DNA of 7,601 bases, taken from assembly GCA_934133015.1 (NCBI GenBank), contig CAKPAQ010000037.1, positions 1 to 7,601 on the forward strand. The letters run 5' to 3'. Positions 5,149 through 7,601 of this stretch are shown here, in pieces. Below the pieces are notes generated by a model, which had not been told where the DNA came from, made no database searches, and was given only the letters and a program-made list of their open reading frames with translations. Position 1 is the stretch's first letter. Every line of letters begins with the position of its first letter. A program made the translations under genes and the position numbers. This stretch comes from an uncultured Bacilli bacterium. Its GTDB lineage: Bacteria; Bacillota_I; Bacilli_A; RF39; UBA660.

Positions 5149-5356
5149 CTGATAGTGATTAGTCTATTAGTAGTTATTATATTTAATTAGTAGAGAGTTC
5201 ATGGTTGGTGAAAATGAATAAAATTATAATAATGAATTACGTGATTATGAATCAGATTGGAGTAGTCCATTATAACTATTGAGATAGAATATATTTCTAT
5301 GAATTAAGGTGGTACCACGAAATTTTCGTCCTTAGGATGAGTTCGTGGTTTTTTTA
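5149..5356 (+). promoter_or_regulatory. T-box riboswitch (tyrosyl) with terminator and antiterminator, controlling tyrS
   Basis: The leader senses uncharged tRNA and controls tyrS transcription. Stem I: CTGAT (5149-5153) pairs with ATCAG (5251-5255); a kink-turn follows with GA at 5157-5158 and 5249-5250; TAGTC (5160-5164) pairs with GATTA (5243-5247). The specifier loop has AGTA (5169-5172) opposite GAA (5234-5236), then T and TAC (5238-5240), the likely Tyr specifier. TTATTATA (5174-5181) pairs with TATAATAA (5225-5232). The apical module has AGAGAG (about 5192-5197) and the loop GGTTGGTGAAA (5203-5213). Small hairpins at 5261-5280 and 5284-5300 follow. The T-box AAGGTGGTACCACG is at 5306-5319; TGGT (5310-5313) suits a tRNA ending ACCA. 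Antiterminator: TAAGG (5305-5309) with CCTTA (5330-5334). Terminator: ACCACGAA (5314-5321) with TTCGTGGT (5342-5349), then seven T. Confidence 0.93.
5314..5356 (+). terminator. Conditional terminator of the tyrS T-box
   Basis: ACCACGAA (5314-5321) pairs with TTCGTGGT (5342-5349). An inner stem CGTCCT/AGGATG (5327-5332 with 5334-5340 region, one G-U pair) extends it, and T's run to 5356. It shares its 5' arm with the antiterminator region, so binding of uncharged tRNA to TGGT would prevent its formation. Confidence 0.85.
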
Positions 5357-5377
5357 TTAGAGAAAGAAGGTATAATT

Positions 5378-6604
5378 ATGAATTTGTATGATGAATTAGT
5401 ATGGAGAGGTTTAATTCAAGATATTAGTGATGAGGCATTAATAGAAAAGCTAAATAAAGGAGGACTAACTTTCTATATAGGAACAGATCCTACAGCTGAT
5501 TCTATGCATATAGGACATTACTCATCATTTTTGATTTCAAAAAGATTGGCTAAAGCTGGTCATCATCCTATTTTATTAGTAGGAGGGGCAACAGGATTAA
5601 TAGGAGATCCTAAACCAACTAGTGAAAGACCAATGATATCTAAAGAAGAAGTTAAACATAATTTTGATGGATTAAAGGCTCAAGCTGAGAAAATTTTTGG
5701 TTTTGAAGTTGTTAATAATTTTGATTGGACTAAAGATATTAATGTTATTGATTTCTTAAGAGATTATGGTAAATATTTTAATGTTAATTATATGTTAGCT
5801 AAAGATAAAGTAAAAACTAGATTAGAAACAGGAATTACTTATGCAGAATTTTCATATATGATATTACAGGCACTTGATTTTTTACATTTATATGAGACTA
5901 GAGATTGTACTTTACAAGTTGCTGGTTCTGATCAATGGGGTAATATTACTGCTGGGATTGAATTGATTCGTAAGAAACTTGGAAAAGATGCTTATGGTAT
6001 GGTAATGCCTTTAGTAACAGATTCTAATGGAGTTAAATTTGGTAAAACTGAAGGTAATGCTTTATGGTTAGATAAGAATAAGACTTCTTCATATGAGTTA
6101 TATCAATATCTTATTAACTTGGAAGATTCAATGATAATTGAGTATTTAAAGAAATTGACATTTTTATCTAAAGAAGAAATCGAAGAATATGAAAGAAAAA
6201 ATAATGAACATCCAGAATTACGTGAAGCTCATAAGGCTTTAGCTAGAGAAATTATTACTGATTTACATGGTAGTGATGAATATGAAAAAGCTTTGAAATT
6301 GAGTCAAACTTTGTTTAGTGGTGATGTTAGTAATTTAACTAAAGAAGAAATAGAACAAGTATTCAAAGATGTTCCTAATTTTAATGTAGAAAAAGATGAA
6401 AATATACTTGATTTTTTAGTAAATCATGGTATAGTAACTAGTAAGCGCGAAGCAAGAGAACTTGTTACAAGTAATAGTATTTCTATTAATGGTGTAAAGG
6501 TTAATGATTGTGATAAAGTAATAGATCATGATACTTGTATCGCATCTAATTATATAATAGTAAGACGTGGAAAAAAGAAATATTATTTAGGTCACTATGA
6601 ATAA
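5378..6604 (+). CDS. tyrS: Tyrosyl-tRNA synthetase
   Basis: The 408-residue class I synthetase activates tyrosine with ATP and charges tRNA-Tyr in the cytoplasm. The N-terminal Rossmann catalytic part has YIGTDPTADSMHIGH (33-47), with Tyr33 and Asp37 of the substrate pocket and the HIGH signature at 44-47. YMILQALD (160-167) and GSDQWGN (183-189) carry the tyrosine-binding Tyr160, Gln164, Asp167, Asp185 and Gln186. The KMSKS-type loop is KFGKT (220-224). A helical anticodon-binding part follows (about 235-335). The C-terminal S4-like RNA-binding domain (about 341-404) contains ILDFLVNHGIVTSKREARELV and SISINGVKV. The length and the KFGKT loop match Bacillus TyrS. All catalytic residues I checked are present. 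GAAAGAAGG ends 7 bases before ATG 5378; the longer frame start at GTG 5345 is inside the T-box terminator. Expression is under the T-box directly upstream. Confidence 0.97.
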   Translation: MNLYDELVWRGLIQDISDEALIEKLNKGGLTFYIGTDPTADSMHIGHYSSFLISKRLAKAGHHPILLVGGATGLIGDPKPTSERPMISKEEVKHNFDGLKAQAEKIFGFEVVNNFDWTKDINVIDFLRDYGKYFNVNYMLAKDKVKTRLETGITYAEFSYMILQALDFLHLYETRDCTLQVAGSDQWGNITAGIELIRKKLGKDAYGMVMPLVTDSNGVKFGKTEGNALWLDKNKTSSYELYQYLINLEDSMIIEYLKKLTFLSKEEIEEYERKNNEHPELREAHKALAREIITDLHGSDEYEKALKLSQTLFSGDVSNLTKEEIEQVFKDVPNFNVEKDENILDFLVNHGIVTSKREARELVTSNSISINGVKVNDCDKVIDHDTCIASNYIIVRRGKKKYYLGHYE

Positions 6605-6615
6605 AATATTTTATT

Positions 6616-6623
6616 GGGGGTGA
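6616..6623 (+). promoter_or_regulatory. Ribosome-binding site of the propeller-type membrane protein gene
   Basis: GGGGGTGA lies 4 bases before the ATG at 6628 and only 12 bases after the tyrS stop codon. It is strong, so this gene does not need coupling to tyrS, and no promoter or terminator is visible in the short gap. Confidence 0.75.
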
Positions 6624-6627
6624 AAAA

Positions 6628-7601
6628 ATGGCTGAAAAAAAGAAAAGTACTAAGAAAGAGACAAATACAAAAAAAAGTCCAGCCAAAGTTAGTGTAACTA
6701 CTGAAAAAAAGAAGGTTTCTAGTAATAAAACTAGTAATTCTAAAAAGACTAGTAAAACTAATAGTACAAAGTCTTCTAAATCTATTAAGGTAAAGTCTAA
6801 GACTACTAGTAGTAATAAGCAGAATTTAGAAAATACTATGACTTTATCTAAACTTAATTTAGATGAGAAAAAAAAGGCTAAGGCAAAAGAAAAATCTAGA
6901 CAAGCCAATTTAAAAAGTCATGAGGTTAGTGCTAAGAAAAGAAAAAGAGAAGCTACTAGAATAATACCTGTTGATAAAATATTAGAGGCTCAAAGACAAG
7001 CAGAGCTTTTAGCTCAACGAAAAATTATAGAAGAAAATGAGAAAAAAACTAATCCTAAAAAAGCAAAGGTTAAGGATTTAATACATAAAAAGGTTACTAA
7101 GAGTAATAATTCTGTAAAGAAGCCAAGAAAAAAGATATCTTTTAGTTTCAAGGATTTTAAAAATTATACTAAACTTAAAAAGATATATATAATAATTATT
7201 ATGTTATGTGTCTTACTTCTATTAGCTGAAGGAATTTATTATTTAGTAATTAGAAATTATATTGAAAGTAAAAATGTTTATTATGATTCACTTAATTCTT
7301 TAACTTTAGATGGTGCTGATATAGTGGCTGTTGGAAGTAGTAATTTTAAAAATAGCCGTTATAATAAATATACTAATGGTTTGGAGAAAGCCAAATTAGT
7401 TAAATATGATAAAAATTACAATATTTTGCTTGAAAAAATGTACAATAATGGCATTAATTCTACTTTTAACTCTATTATTGAAGTTGATGATGGATATGTA
7501 GTTGTTGGAAGTTATGAAAAAGATGAGGAACAAAGAAATAATAATTTACGTACTGCTTTAATTGTTAAATATGATAAGGATGGTAAAGTGGTTTGGGAAC
7601 A
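6628..7601 (+). CDS. Single-pass membrane protein with basic Lys/Ser/Thr tail and propeller-like extracellular repeats (3' end outside the window)
   Basis: The frame is open from ATG 6628 to the window end, giving 324 codons plus two bases. Residues 1-185 are highly basic and rich in Lys, Ser and Thr (for example KKKSTKKETNTKK), with one likely helix at about 114-140 (PVDKILEAQRQAELLAQRK). A membrane segment lies at about 186-208 (IYIIIIMLCVLLLLAEG then IYYLVI). The basic side should stay in the cytoplasm. Outside, the residues after 211 hold two similar units: DIVAVGSS (231-238) followed by KLVKYDKNYNIL (256-267), and GYVVVGSY (289-296) followed by LIVKYDKDGKVVWE (311-324), a period of about 55 to 58 residues. 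Such a VVGS/VKYDKDGKxVW pattern is seen in beta-propeller-type repeat proteins. The function is unknown. With a 23-base gap and no terminator after tyrS, read-through from tyrS is likely. Confidence 0.8.
   Translation, partial: MAEKKKSTKKETNTKKSPAKVSVTTEKKKVSSNKTSNSKKTSKTNSTKSSKSIKVKSKTTSSNKQNLENTMTLSKLNLDEKKKAKAKEKSRQANLKSHEVSAKKRKREATRIIPVDKILEAQRQAELLAQRKIIEENEKKTNPKKAKVKDLIHKKVTKSNNSVKKPRKKISFSFKDFKNYTKLKKIYIIIIMLCVLLLLAEGIYYLVIRNYIESKNVYYDSLNSLTLDGADIVAVGSSNFKNSRYNKYTNGLEKAKLVKYDKNYNILLEKMYNNGINSTFNSIIEVDDGYVVVGSYEKDEEQRNNNLRTALIVKYDKDGKVVWE

Noticed and set aside
5345..5377. Upstream GTG start for tyrS
   Set aside because: The codon lies in the 3' arm of the T-box terminator; the TyrRS family start fits ATG 5378.
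6546..6908. Minus-strand frame of 120 codons opposite the tyrS end and the basic tail
   Set aside because: Its Phe/Leu/Val repeats mirror AAA/AAG/AGT codons of the Lys/Ser-rich tail; no start signals.
1..7601. Mobile element, prophage, CRISPR array, tRNA or rRNA
   Set aside because: No transposase, integrase, spaced direct repeats or structural RNA gene could be seen; gene content and base use are uniform.

Overview
The window reads as chromosomal housekeeping and envelope DNA from a very AT-rich, low-GC Bacillota (Firmicutes), most likely class Bacilli near Erysipelotrichales or uncultured RF39/RFN20-type gut lineages. The evidence is Bacillus-like gene content (FemABX proteins, TrmB, YtxG/YtxH, a T-box-controlled tyrS), strong purine-rich Shine-Dalgarno sites and extended -10 promoters (TGnTATAAT). 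TGG encodes the Trp of TrmB and TGA ends the gene at 3203, so the standard code applies and not the Mycoplasma code. Two FemABX genes imply a cross-linked peptidoglycan wall, so a wall-less mollicute is unlikely. The lineage is inference.

Left part, minus strand: two tandem FemABX-family genes (195-1472, then a second that runs off the left edge from 185) form an operon behind an extended -10 promoter at 1498-1506. Upstream is a 71-residue Asn-rich coiled-coil protein (1545-1760) with its own terminator. It is divergent from the plus-strand genes.

Centre, plus strand: trmB (GTG start at 1818), then a promoter and a tight five-gene set: a lipoprotein (2534), an acidic disordered protein (3203), a YtxG/DUF948-like membrane protein (4134), a YtxH-like protein (4420) and an unrecognised 72-residue protein (4858). 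It ends in an AT-rich hairpin terminator at 5059-5097. At least the first four products are predicted to be at or on the membrane, so the set looks like an envelope-associated module of unknown function.

Right part, plus strand: a compact tyrosyl T-box leader (about 5149-5356) precedes tyrS (5378-6604). With no visible terminator between, it is followed by a cut-off gene (6628 onward) for a single-pass membrane protein with a roughly 185-residue Lys/Ser/Thr-rich basic cytoplasmic tail and an outside domain with propeller-like repeats.

The order trmB ... ytxG-ytxH ... tyrS resembles a shortened version of the longer trmB ... sftA-murC-ytxG-ytxH ... tyrS stretch of Bacillus subtilis (recalled from memory). 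No insertion sequence, prophage, CRISPR array, tRNA or rRNA is visible. Several starts were moved inward from the longest ORF on the basis of ribosome-binding sites and promoter overlap.
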